Shown in pieces: positions 7,510 to 15,978 of a stretch of 64,000 nt of DNA. The DNA is taken from assembly GCA_963708625.1 (NCBI GenBank), contig CAVPSV010000002.1, positions 1 to 64,000 of the forward strand, written 5' to 3'. The notes under the pieces were generated by a model, which did not search any database, had not been told where the DNA came from, and was given only the letters and a program-made list of their open reading frames with translations. Numbering within the stretch: position 1 is the stretch's first letter; each line of letters opens with the position of its first letter. This stretch comes from DASXIF01 sp036498145 (GTDB lineage Bacteria; Actinomycetota; Actinomycetes; Mycobacteriales; Jatrophihabitantaceae). The position numbers and the translations under genes are program-made.

Positions 7510-8529
7510 ATGAGGCTCGCGGTCATACCCGGCGACGGCATCGGCATCGAGGTCACCGAGCAGGCGCTGCGGGTGCTCTCGTCCGCCCGCCCCGGCGTCG
7601 AGGCCACCCACTACGACCTGGGCGCTGCGCGGTGGCACCGCACCGGCGAGACGCTGCCCAACTCGGTGCTCGACGAGCTGCGTGGCCACGATGTGATCCT
7701 GCTCGGCGCCGTCGGCGACCCGTCGGTCCCATCCGGGGTATTGGAACGCGGCCTGCTGTTGCGGCTGCGCTTCGAACTCGATCATCACGTGAACCTGCGC
7801 CCGGCCCGTCTCTACCCGGGCGTCGCGACGCCGCTCGCGGGTGATCCGCCGATCGACTTCGTGGTCGTGCGCGAAGGTACCGAAGGCCCGTACGCAGGCA
7901 ACGGCGGTGTACTGCGCAAAGGCACGCCACAGGAGATCGCGACCGAGGTGAGCGTGAATACCGCCTTCGGCGTGGCGCGGGTGGTGCGGTTCGCGTTCGA
8001 GCGCGCATCGCGGCGTCGCAACCACCTCACCCTGGTGCACAAGAACAACGTGCTGACGAACGCGGGCGACCTGTGGTTGCGCACGGTGCAGGCGATCGCG
8101 GCGGAATACCCGGACGTGACCGTGGCCTACAACCACGTCGACGCCGCGACGATCTACTTCGTCACCGATCCCGGCCGCTACGACGTGATCGTCACCGACA
8201 ACCTGTTCGGCGACATCCTCACCGATCTGGCTGCGGCGATCGCTGGCGGCATCGGCCTCGCAGCCAGCGGCAACCTCGACCCGAGCCGGCAGAACCCGTC
8301 GATGTTCGAGCCGGTACATGGCTCGGCGCCGGACATCGCTGGGCAGGGCAAGGCTGATCCGACCGCCGCGGTGCTCTCGGTTGCGATGCTGCTCGAGCAC
8401 GTCGGCGATGCGGACGCCGCGGCGCGTGTGGAGGCGGCGGTGGCCGCCGATCTGGCCAGCCGCGACCCGCGCAACCCGGGCACCACCGGTGAGATCGGTG
8501 AGCGGCTGGCGAAGGCCGTCGCGTCCTGA
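7510..8529 (+). CDS. leuB: 3-isopropylmalate dehydrogenase
   Basis: NAD-dependent oxidative decarboxylation of 3-isopropylmalate in leucine synthesis; with a citramalate synthase downstream it may also serve 3-methylmalate in the citramalate route to isoleucine (inference). 339 aa. Motifs: AVIPGDGIGIEVTEQAL at the N-terminus, VVREGTEGPYAGNGG near residue 120, VTDNLFGDILTDLAAAIAGG near 225 and FEPVHGSAPDIAGQGKADP near 268. TAGCCT (7497-7502) ends seven bases before the ATG, so a leaderless transcript is likely. No family-length anomalies. Confidence 0.96.
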   Translation: MRLAVIPGDGIGIEVTEQALRVLSSARPGVEATHYDLGAARWHRTGETLPNSVLDELRGHDVILLGAVGDPSVPSGVLERGLLLRLRFELDHHVNLRPARLYPGVATPLAGDPPIDFVVVREGTEGPYAGNGGVLRKGTPQEIATEVSVNTAFGVARVVRFAFERASRRRNHLTLVHKNNVLTNAGDLWLRTVQAIAAEYPDVTVAYNHVDAATIYFVTDPGRYDVIVTDNLFGDILTDLAAAIAGGIGLAASGNLDPSRQNPSMFEPVHGSAPDIAGQGKADPTAAVLSVAMLLEHVGDADAAARVEAAVAADLASRDPRNPGTTGEIGERLAKAVAS

Positions 8530-8567
8530 TCTCGGCACCTTCATGGTGGCGCCGCCACCGGTAGGTG

Positions 8568-8576
8568 TGGCAGACT
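8568..8576 (+). promoter_or_regulatory. Extended -10 promoter of the cimA leader
   Basis: TGG followed by CAGACT (8571-8576) resembles an extended -10 element; no convincing -35. The GTG of the leader peptide starts seven bases downstream, so leaderless translation is suggested. Confidence 0.45.
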
Positions 8577-8582
8577 CGCGCC

Positions 8583-8609
8583 GTGCAGTTCTGCGTGATT
8601 ATCACTTAG
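8583..8609 (+). CDS. cimA attenuator leader peptide (8 aa)
   Basis: Minimal frame V(M)-QFCVIIT then TAG. Four of the seven codons after the start are Val, Ile, Ile, Thr (GTG ATT ATC ACT), the products and precursor of isoleucine/valine synthesis. The stop codon touches a perfect 10-bp hairpin, and a T-tailed terminator follows, the layout of a ribosome-mediated attenuator. No Shine-Dalgarno; start inferred from the -10-like box just upstream. Confidence 0.65.
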   Translation: MQFCVIIT

Positions 8610-8673
8610 CGCGTCGGTATCGATTCATCACCGACGCGCAGACCCTCCGCATTCGCGGGGGGTCTTTTGTTTT
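8609..8673 (+). terminator. Attenuator: hairpin plus intrinsic terminator before cimA
   Basis: First hairpin: GCGCGTCGGT (8609-8618) with ACCGACGCGC (8630-8639), perfect 10 bp, 11-base loop. Second: GACCCTCCGC (8641-8650) with GCGGGGGGTC (8655-8664), loop ATTC, followed by TTTTGTTTT. The first begins at the leader stop codon, so ribosome position could decide which structure forms. Confidence 0.8.
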
Positions 8674-8689
8674 GGCCGCGATGCTGACA

Positions 8690-8740
8690 ACCGACATCAA
8701 CGAACCGACATCAACGAACCGACATCAACGAACCGACATA
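8690..8740 (+). repeat. 14-bp tandem repeat upstream of cimA
   Basis: Three exact copies of ACCGACATCAACGA (8690-8731) and a partial fourth, between the attenuator terminator and the cimA start. The sequence following the repeat supplies the weak CAGGA before the ATG. Confidence 0.88.
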
Positions 8741-8756
8741 ACCGACAGGATCACCG

Positions 8757-10340
8757 ATGCAGACCGACGCATTTCACGTCTTCGACACCACGCTGCGTGA
8801 CGGAGCCCAGCGCGAGGGGATCTCGTACTCGGTCGCGGACAAGCTGGCCGTAGCGCGTCTGCTGGACCAGCTCGGCGTGGGCTTCATCGAGGGCGGCTGG
8901 CCCGGTGCGATGCCCAAGGACACCGAGTTCTTCGCCCGCGCCGCCGACGGGGAACTCGCGCTCAAGCACGCGGTGCTGGTGGCGTTCGGCTCCACCCGGC
9001 GAGCCGGGGTACGCGTCGAGGACGACCCGCAGGTTCAGGCACTGCTCGACTCGCGTGCGCAGGTCATCACCCTGGTCGCCAAGTCGGACGTGTGGCACGT
9101 CGAGCGAGCCCTGCGCACCACGCTCGAGGAGAACCTGGCGATGGTGCAGGACACGGTGCGATACCTGCACGAGGCCGGCCGGCGCGTGTTCCTCGACTGC
9201 GAGCACTTCTTCGACGGCTACAAGCACGACCCGGACTACGGCGTGCGGGTGCTCGAGGCCGCCGCACAGGGTGGTGCGGACGTGGGCGTGCTGTGCGACA
9301 CCAACGGCGGGATGCTGCCGATGGGCGTGCACGACGTGGTCTCGCAGGTGCGCTCGCGAGCCGGGATCCGCCTCGGCATCCACACGCAGGACGACACCGG
9401 TTGCGCCGTCGCCAACACGCTCGCGGCCGTCGACGCCGGTGCCTCGCACGCACAGGGCACAGCCAACGGCTACGGCGAGCGCGCGGGCAACGCCGACATC
9501 TTCGCCGTCCTCGGCGGCCTGGTGACGAAAATGGGTTTGGACGTGCTGCCCGACGGATGTCTCGCGGAGATGCAGCGTGTCTCGCACGCCATCGCCGAGA
9601 TCGCCAACCTGGCGCCGGACAGCCATGCACCCTACGTCGGCGCGTCCGCGTTCGCGCACAAGGCGGGATTACACGCGTCCGCGATCAAGATCTCGCCCGA
9701 GCTGTACAACCACCTCGACCCCGAGGTCGTCGGCAACGCGCAGCGCATCCTGGTGACCGAGATGGCCGGCCGTGCCTCCGTCGAGCTGAAGTCACAGGAG
9801 TTGGGCGTCGATCTGTCCGAACGGCCGGACGTGGTGAGCAAGGTCGTCGACCGGGTGAAGGACCGCGAGGCGGCGGGTTGGTCCTACGAAGCCGCCGATG
9901 CGTCCTTCGAACTGCTGGTACGCGACGAGCTTGCCGGCCCGGCCGCGGTCGAGCCGTTCACGGTGCAGTCGTACCGGGTGATCGTCGACCGGGGCGAGGA
10001 CGGTTCCATCACCAGCGAGGCGACGGTCAAGGTGCTGGCCGGCGGTCGGCGCGTGATCTCCACCGAAGAGGGCAACGGACCGGTGAACGCGCTCGACCGG
10101 GCTCTGCGCAAGGCGCTGGAAGGGGTGTACCCGCGGCTGGGCGAACTCGAGCTCACCGACTACAAGGTGCGGATCATGTCCGACCAGCCAGGCACGGATG
10201 CGGTCACCCGGGTGATGATCGAGACGTCGGACCGGCAACGGGAATGGACGACCGTCGGGGTGCACGGAAACGTGATCGAGGCTTCCTGGCTGGCCTTGCA
10301 CGACGCGGTGCGCTACGGCCTGCTCCGCGAGAGCCGGTAG
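8757..10340 (+). CDS. cimA: (R)-citramalate synthase
   Basis: Condenses pyruvate and acetyl-CoA to citramalate, giving 2-ketobutyrate for isoleucine without threonine. 527 aa, the length of the CimA (TIGR00977-type) family and shorter than actinobacterial LeuA. HMGL-like barrel with FDTTLRDGAQREGISYS (residues 9-25), the metal/substrate loop HTQDDTGCAVANTLAAVDAG near 208 and TANGYGERAGNAD near 235; then the LeuA dimer/regulatory domain from about 390. The motif DGAQREGI rather than the LeuA-type motif supports CimA over isopropylmalate or homocitrate synthase. A dedicated attenuator with Val-Ile-Ile-Thr codons lies upstream. Confidence 0.92.
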   Translation: MQTDAFHVFDTTLRDGAQREGISYSVADKLAVARLLDQLGVGFIEGGWPGAMPKDTEFFARAADGELALKHAVLVAFGSTRRAGVRVEDDPQVQALLDSRAQVITLVAKSDVWHVERALRTTLEENLAMVQDTVRYLHEAGRRVFLDCEHFFDGYKHDPDYGVRVLEAAAQGGADVGVLCDTNGGMLPMGVHDVVSQVRSRAGIRLGIHTQDDTGCAVANTLAAVDAGASHAQGTANGYGERAGNADIFAVLGGLVTKMGLDVLPDGCLAEMQRVSHAIAEIANLAPDSHAPYVGASAFAHKAGLHASAIKISPELYNHLDPEVVGNAQRILVTEMAGRASVELKSQELGVDLSERPDVVSKVVDRVKDREAAGWSYEAADASFELLVRDELAGPAAVEPFTVQSYRVIVDRGEDGSITSEATVKVLAGGRRVISTEEGNGPVNALDRALRKALEGVYPRLGELELTDYKVRIMSDQPGTDAVTRVMIETSDRQREWTTVGVHGNVIEASWLALHDAVRYGLLRESR

Positions 10341-10344
10341 CGCT

Positions 10345-10390
10345 AGGACGTCAACAGCATTGGGACGTCAACAGCATTAGGACGTCAACC
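10345..10390 (+). repeat. 17-bp tandem repeat after cimA
   Basis: Two full copies of (A/G)GGACGTCAACAGCATT (10345-10361, 10362-10378) and a partial third. The third copy overlaps the 3' end of the convergent membrane-protein gene and supplies its last codons and stop. Confidence 0.85.
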
Positions 10391-10946
10391 GCGCGGCGCG
10401 GTCGGCCCGGGTCGCTGACGGACTAGGCCGCATACCAATGGCGGCCTCATCGGCGGCCGGTTGCGCTGCGCTTTCGCCCTGCGTTCCGGGGAGACAGGCC
10501 GCCTCTTTCGGCCGCAGTACACAGGCACCGCAGTCGTGGCCACAGGAGACGCCATGCCCGTCCTGGCCGCAGGAGGCGCCGGCGTCGCTCGACGACTGCG
10601 ACGTCGCGTCCGGCAGCTCGTTGACGTGCAGCTCGTTCAGATCGTGCTCATGCCCGCACGCGCACGGTGCGCCGTCGCGGCCCAGCGCCGCGACCGAGCG
10701 GGCGATTGCCTCGTCCAGTTTCCGTTCGGCCATGTCCAGACGCACCGAGCGCAGCACGCCCCACCCGGTCAACGCCAGTAGGGCGGCGATGACGAACGCG
10801 AGCGCGGAGAACGCCCGCACCCCGCCGCTACCCGGCCCGGTGGTGGCCACCGCGCCCACCGCGATGAACAGGGTGGCGAACAAGCCGACCGTGGCGGCGA
10901 GCCGGCGGCGGGAATCGATGGGGATCCGCGACAGCGTCGAACTCAC
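10377..10946 (-). CDS. Small membrane protein with Cys/His-rich cytoplasmic tail
   Basis: 189-aa protein of unknown function. Two hydrophobic segments near residues 18-35 and 46-64 suggest a hairpin membrane anchor. The rest is soluble and contains CACGHEHDLNELH, then CGQDGHGVSCGHDCGACVL and a further CL, about eight cysteines and five histidines in 60 residues, which looks like a metal- or cluster-binding tail. The GTG start is chosen because CATACT lies exactly seven bases upstream (10959-10954). Convergent with cimA, divergent from the FAH gene. I do not recognise a named family. Confidence 0.75.
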   Translation of the reverse strand: MSSTLSRIPIDSRRRLAATVGLFATLFIAVGAVATTGPGSGGVRAFSALAFVIAALLALTGWGVLRSVRLDMAERKLDEAIARSVAALGRDGAPCACGHEHDLNELHVNELPDATSQSSSDAGASCGQDGHGVSCGHDCGACVLRPKEAACLPGTQGESAAQPAADEAAIGMRPSPSATRADRAARLTS

Positions 10947-11068
10947 GGTGACCAGTATGCCGAAGCCGCCCGCGCGGATCGGGATGCGCCCCGGCCGGAC
11001 ACAGCGCGTAGGACACTGGATGACACTGCGTGACACCGGGCGGTACCGGATGACATAACCTTTCCATC

Positions 11069-11869
11069 GTGCGTATCGCCCGCTTCGTGCATCCAGGTTC
11101 CGCGGCCGTCCCGCCCGGCGTGGCGTGGGGAGTGGTGGAGGGCGCGGCCGGCGCCGCGGTCGACGCGCTCACCGTGGCCGCGATCGATGGCCACCCGTTC
11201 GGCGCCATCACCTTCACCGGCGACCGGTGGGCGCTGCCTGATGTTCGGCTGCTCTCGCCGATACTGCCGAGCAAGGTCGTGGCCGTCGGCAAGAACTACG
11301 CCGAGCACGCGAAGGAGATGGGCGGCGATGCCCCCGCCACGCCGGTGATATTCCTCAAGCCGTCCACCTCGGTGATCGGTGCCGCGGATGCGATCCGGAT
11401 CCCGGCCGAGGTCGGTCGCGTCGACTACGAGGCGGAGCTGGCCGTGGTGATCGGGCGCCCCGCGCGCGACGTCGGGCGCGAGGTCGCGCTCAGCCATGTG
11501 CTCGGTTACACGGCGGCGAACGACGTGACCGCGCGCGATCAGCAACGCGCAGATGGTCAGTGGACGCGCGCCAAGGGTCACGACTCGTTCTGCCCGCTCG
11601 GTCCGTGGCTCGAGACCGTGCTCGACCCGTCCGATCTGCGCATCACCGCGTCCGTCAACGGCGAGGTCCGGCAGGACGATCGCACCAGCGCCATGGTGCA
11701 CGACATATCGGCCTTGATCGAGTTCATGTCCGCGGTGATGACGTTGCTACCTGGCGATGTGATCCTCACCGGCACGCCGTCCGGTGTCGGTCCGATCGTT
11801 GCCGGTGACAGCGTGAGCGTGGCGATCGAGGGGATCGGCGAGCTGGTGAACCCGGTGCGGGCCAAGTGA
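11069..11869 (+). CDS. Fumarylacetoacetate hydrolase family protein
   Basis: 266-aa FAH-family enzyme (2-keto-acid C-C hydrolase/decarboxylase/isomerase fold). Core motifs: VVAVGKNYAEHAKEMG near residue 69, IFLKPSTSVIG near 92, the metal ligands in DYEAELAVVIG near 118 and GYTAANDVTARDQQ near 146; it ends with LTGTPSGVGP. Exact substrate cannot be read from sequence. Typical actinobacterial neighbour directly upstream of gltX, with which it overlaps (gltX GTG inside the FAH stop region). TAACCT (11056-11061) ends seven bases before the GTG: leaderless mRNA likely. Confidence 0.9.
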   Translation: MRIARFVHPGSAAVPPGVAWGVVEGAAGAAVDALTVAAIDGHPFGAITFTGDRWALPDVRLLSPILPSKVVAVGKNYAEHAKEMGGDAPATPVIFLKPSTSVIGAADAIRIPAEVGRVDYEAELAVVIGRPARDVGREVALSHVLGYTAANDVTARDQQRADGQWTRAKGHDSFCPLGPWLETVLDPSDLRITASVNGEVRQDDRTSAMVHDISALIEFMSAVMTLLPGDVILTGTPSGVGPIVAGDSVSVAIEGIGELVNPVRAK

Positions 11870-13334
11870 ACGCTGCCGCCGACGCGGTCCGGGTGCGGTT
11901 CTGCCCGTCGCCGACGGGCAATCCGCACGTCGGCATGGCCCGCACCGCGCTGTTCAACTGGGCCTTCGCCCGGCATCACCACGGCACGTTCGTGTTCCGG
12001 GTCGAGGACACCGACGCGGCGCGCGATTCGGAGGAGTCCTATCACCAGCTGATCGACTCGCTGCACTGGCTCGGGCTGAGCTGGGACGAGGGGCCGGACA
12101 TCGGCGGACCGTACGCCGCCGTATCGGCAGAGCGAGCGGCGCGACATCTACGCCGATGTGGTGCGCAAGCTGGTCGGGGGCGGCCACCTGTACGAGTCGT
12201 TCTCCACGCCGGAGGAGGTCGAGGCGCGGCACCGGGCGGCCGGCCGCGACCCCAAGCTCGGCTACGACAACGCCGATCGTGAGTTCACCGAACAGCAGCG
12301 CGCCGCGTTCCGTGCCGAAGGACGTCAGCCGGTACTTCGGGTGCGGATGCCGGATGAGGACATCACCTGGACCGACCTGGTCCGGGGCGAGGTGAGCTTC
12401 GCCGCCGGCTCGGTGCCCGACTACGTGGTGGTCCGTGCAAACGGGGATGCGCTGTATCCGCTGGTGAACCCGGTGGACGACGCGCTGATGCGCATCACGC
12501 ACGTGCTTCGTGGCGAGGATCTGCTCCCGTCCACCCCGCGCCAGATCGTCCTCTACCGGGCGCTGATCGAGGTGGGACTTACCGATTTCGTGCCGCAGTT
12601 CGGGCATCTTCCGTACGTGATGGGGGAGGGCAATCGCAAGCTGTCCAAGCGCGACCCGGAGTCGAACCTGCTCGCCTATCCCGAACAGGGTTATCTGCCG
12701 GAGGGTCTGATGAACTACCTCGCCCTGCTGGGGTGGTCGATCGCCGAGGACCGTGACGTCTTCTCACCGGCGGAGCTGATCGCCGCGTTCGACATCTCTG
12801 CGGTGAAGGCCAATCCCGCGCGCTTCGACGCGAAGAAGTGCCTGGCGATCAACGCCACGCACATCCGCCTGCTGAGCCTGGCCGATTTCGCTGGGCGGCT
12901 CGGCGGACTACGTCGTCCGCGCCGGGCTGCCGGCTGATCGCGCAGTGATCGATGCCGCCGCTCCGCTGGTGCAGGAGCGGGTGCAGACGCTGGTCGAAGG
13001 GGTGGAGATGGTTCGCTTCCTGCTCGACGAGGCGGCGGACTTAGCGGTGGACGAGGCCGCGGCCGCCAAGGTGCTCGGACGCCGATGGGCGGCCGGTGGT
13101 CGAGCGCGGCGCTCGCCGCGCTCGAGCAGTCGGCGAGTGGACTGCGCGCGGCGATCGAGGAGGCCCTGAAGTCGGCACTGGTCGAGGGCCTGGGGCTCAA
13201 GCCGCGGCTGGCATTCGGCCCGGTGCGGGTCGCGGTGACCGGGCGCACGGTATCGCCGCCGTTGTTCGAGTCGATGGAGATCCTGGGCCGGGAGCGCTGC
13301 ACTGGACCGCCTCCGCGCCGCTACGTCCGGCTGA
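11866..13334 (+). CDS. gltX: Glutamyl-tRNA synthetase (frameshifted as sequenced)
   Basis: Charges tRNA-Glu. Class I motifs are present: PSPTGNPHVGMART (HIGH-type) at the N-terminus and GNRKLSKRDPE (KMSKS-type) near residue 252. The frame breaks five times, each time by one extra base, at about 12118, 12897, 13077, 13106 and 13296. Without them the gene reads through to TGA at 13332-13334 as a 487-aa protein ending RALDRLRAATSG, the normal family length (1469 minus 5 is a multiple of three). As the gene is essential, I take the breaks as sequence errors. It overlaps the FAH gene and is followed by a large hairpin. Confidence 0.88.
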
Positions 13335-13336
13335 CC

Positions 13337-13415
13337 CACCCCTTCCGTCCCGCTTTGGGGAAGGTTGTGGCCCCATGCGGCCAATATCTTCCCCAAAACG
13401 GACGGGATCGGGGTG
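13337..13415. repeat. 79-base imperfect intergenic palindrome after gltX
   Basis: Nested inverted repeat: CACCCC (13337) with GGGGTG (13410), CCGTCC (13345) with GGACGG (13400), TTTGGGGAAG (13354-13363) with CTTCCCCAAA (13388-13397), TGGCC (13368) with GGCCA (13379), loop of six bases. It begins two bases after the reconstructed gltX stop and could end transcription, though it lacks a T tail. Confidence 0.75.
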
Positions 13416-13434
13416 TGGTTGCCGTGGTCCGGGC

Positions 13435-13453
13435 AAAACTGTAACGTGTTCTC
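13435..13453. promoter_or_regulatory. Putative TetR/KstR-like operator upstream of the aldehyde dehydrogenase
   Basis: AAAACTGTAACGTGTTCTC contains TGTAACGTGTTCTC, 13 of 14 positions of the pattern conserved in the two sites at 28.7 and 29.3 kb (consensus of the type TnnAACnnGTTnnA known for mycobacterial KstR). It lies about 40 bases before the GTG. Confidence 0.5.
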
Positions 13454-13494
13454 ATTCTGGCTCCAGGCCGTAATCAGGCAGAGGACGGTGCCCT

Positions 13495-15015
13495 GTGACC
13501 GCTCAGCTCACCCCCACGTCGGCCACTTCGACGACCGCCGCCGCACCGGGCCGGGCAGACGTTCGAGCTGACGAACCCGGCGAACGGCGAGGTGGTCGGT
13601 ACGTACCCGGTGCACACCGCCGGAGCAGGTTGCCGCGCGCGGTGCGACAAGGCCAGCGCCGCGCAGTCGTGGTGGGAGCGACTCGGCTTCGACGGCCGGA
13701 AGAAGCGGATGCTGCGCTGGACGTCGTACCTGGCCAAGCGGATCGACGAGATCTGCGACCTGGGCAACCGAGAGACGGCGAAGCCCAAGGGCGACGTCCT
13801 GTTCGAGCTGCTGGCCTCGCTCGAGGACATCAAGTGGGCGGCACTCAACGCCGAGCGGGTGCTCAAGCGCCGCCGGGTGAAGTCCGGCCTGGCGATGATC
13901 AACTTTGATTCGCGGGTCGAGTACCTGCCGCTCGGCGTCGTCGGCGTCATCGCGCCGTGGAACGCCCCGCTGTACACCGTGTTCTGCGGGCTCGGCCTAC
14001 GCGCTGGCCGCGGGCAACGCCGCCGTCGTCAAGCCGAGCGAGTTCGCCACCGCGACCGGCGTCTACGCCGTCGAGTCGTTCTACCTGGCCAACCCGGACA
14101 CGCCCGAGGGGTTCGTCTCCTGGGTCAGCGGATTCGGTGAGACGGGCATCGGCGCTGTGCAAGTCGGGCATCGACAAGATGGCGTTCACCGGATCGGTGC
14201 CCACCGGTCGCCGGGTGATGCAGGCCTGCGCCGAGAACCTCACGCCGGTGTTGCTCGAACTCGGCGGCAAGGACGCGACCATCGTCGCCGAGGATGCCGA
14301 CCTGGACGCGGCGGCCAAGGCGATCGTCTGGGGCTCGATGTGGAACGCCGGCCAGGCGTGCGTCGGCGTCGAGCGGGTGTATGTGGTGCAGGCTGTGCGC
14401 GATGACTTCCTGGCCAAGGTGAAGGCCAACGCCGAGCAGGTCACCGCCGGGCAGGCGGAGACCGGACAGCTACGGGCCGATGACGCTGCCGTCGCAGATC
14501 GACATCGTCCGCCGGCACGTCGAGCGACGCGCTGGAGCGTGGCGCGACCGCACTGGTCGGCGGCGCCGACTCGATCCAGCCGCCCTACGTCCACCCGATC
14601 GTGCTGGTCGACGTGCCGGAGGAGTCCGCCGCCGTGCAGGAGGAGACGTTCGGCCCGGTGGTGGTGATCAACACCGTGCGGGACACGGACGAGGCGGTGC
14701 GGCTGTGCCAACGCGACCGAGTTCGGGTCTGGGCTCGTCGGTGTTCTCGAAGAGCAACGGTCGCAAGCATCGCCGACCGGATGAAGGCCGGCGGCACGAC
14801 CATCAACTCGGTGCTGACGTTCGTCGGCATCCCGTCGCTGCCGTTCGGCGGCGTCGGTAACAGCGGCTTCGGCCGCTTCCACGGCGAAGACGGACTGCGC
14901 GAGTTCTCCCGGCCGAAGGCGACGACGCAGCAAGATGTTCAACATGGGCAAGGACATGTCCTCCTTCCCGCGGGACAAGGACGCCTACGACATCGTCAGC
15001 AAGGTCTCCGGTTGA
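13495..15015 (+). CDS. NAD(P)-dependent aldehyde dehydrogenase (frameshifted as sequenced)
   Basis: Oxidises an aldehyde to the acid; substrate unknown. Recognisable pieces in order: TNPANGEVVGTYPVHTA, SWWERLGFDGRKKRMLRW, GVVGVIAPWNAPLY, YALAAGNAAVVKPSEFA, KMAFTGSVPTGRRVM, the catalytic glutamate in LLELGGKDATIV, the catalytic cysteine in NAGQACVGVERVYV, EETFGPVVVI and GGVGNSGFGRFHGEDGLREFS. Twelve one-base insertions between about 13555 and 14935 break the frame; removing them gives a 502-aa protein. SD-like GAGGA precedes the GTG. Operator-like sequence upstream and two SDR genes downstream suggest an alcohol/aldehyde oxidation unit. Confidence 0.82.
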
Positions 15016-15043
15016 AGTTCTCCCGCCGGCTGAAGTAGCTACG

Positions 15044-15090
15044 ACGTGGGGAGACTTCTTCCCGGATAGCGGGAAGAATCCGCCCCACGT
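15044..15090. repeat. 47-base intergenic palindrome (family member 1)
   Basis: ACGTGGGG (15044-15051) with CCCCACGT (15083-15090), and inside it TTCTTCCCG (15056-15064) with CGGGAAGAA (15070-15078), 5-base loop. Clearly related to the element at 44345-44389. Lies between the aldehyde dehydrogenase and the first SDR. Confidence 0.8.
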
Positions 15091-15100
15091 GGGACGGGCT

Positions 15101-15974
15101 ATGGGTTCGAGGCGCATGGCGCGGCAGATTCGCTCGCTGGCCGGCAAGGTCGTCGTCATCACCGGCGGTGCGCGGGGTATCGGTGCGGCGACCGCCCGTG
15201 CGCTGGCGGCCGAAGGTGCCCGGGTCGCGATCGGTGACCTGGACGAGGACCTCGCCGCAGGTACTGGCCAAGGAGCTGGGCGGCGAGCAGTCGCGCCTGC
15301 ATCTCGACGTCACCGACCACGCCGGGTTCACCGCGTTCCTGGACGAGGTCGGAGCGCGAACTCGGGCCGATCGACGTACTGGTCAACAACGCCGGCATCA
15401 TGCCGCTGGCGCTGCTGGACGAGGAGTCCGAGGCGACCACTGCGAGGCAGCTCGCCATCAATCTCGCCGCCGTCATCCACGGCACCCGCGAGGCGATCCG
15501 GCGGATGAAGCCGCGCGGCACCGGGCACATCGTGAACATCGCCTCGCTTGCGGGCAAGGTCGGGACCGCCGGTGCAGCCACCTACTGCGCGACCAAGCAC
15601 GGCGTGGTCGGGCTGACCGAGGCGGTGCGCTACGAGCTGCGCGGCACTGGCGTGGAGACCAGCTGCGTGATGCCGACGATCGTGCGCACCGAACTGGCCG
15701 ACGGGCTTGCGCGGCTCCCGGCTGACCTCGCATGGTGCAGCCCGAGGACGTCGCCGCGGCCATCGTCGCCGCGTTGCAAACGGCCGAGGCACGACGTGTA
15801 CGTGCCGGCGCGCCTCGGTGCGGTGGGCAACATCGTGCGCGTCTTCCCGCGCGGGTTCGGCGAGTGGCTGCATGCGCCGCACCGGATCCGACGACGTGCT
15901 GTCCGTCGGCGGCGCATTCGGCCGAGCGCGCGCACTACGAGCGGCGCGCCGCGACGCAGCGCGCCGGGGGGTGA
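15101..15974 (+). CDS. Short-chain dehydrogenase/reductase 1 (frameshifted as sequenced)
   Basis: Classical NAD(P)-dependent SDR: cofactor motif GGARGIGAATARAL, NNAGIMPLALLDEE, the catalytic serine region NIASLAGKVGTAGA and TYCATKHGVVGLTE with the YxxxK pair. The C-terminus DVYVPARLGAVGNIVRV and AERAHYERRAATQRAGG is shared with a subgroup of actinobacterial SDRs often found with aldehyde dehydrogenases. Seven extra bases between about 15261 and 15925 break the frame; corrected length 288 aa from the ATG at 15101 (283 from 15116). Substrate unknown. Followed four bases later by a paralogue. Confidence 0.8.
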
Positions 15975-15978
15975 CGTC

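Noticed and set aside
8609..8673. T-box riboswitch before cimA
   Set aside because: No T-box sequence or specifier stem could be found; the short peptide with Ile/Val/Thr codons explains the structure better.
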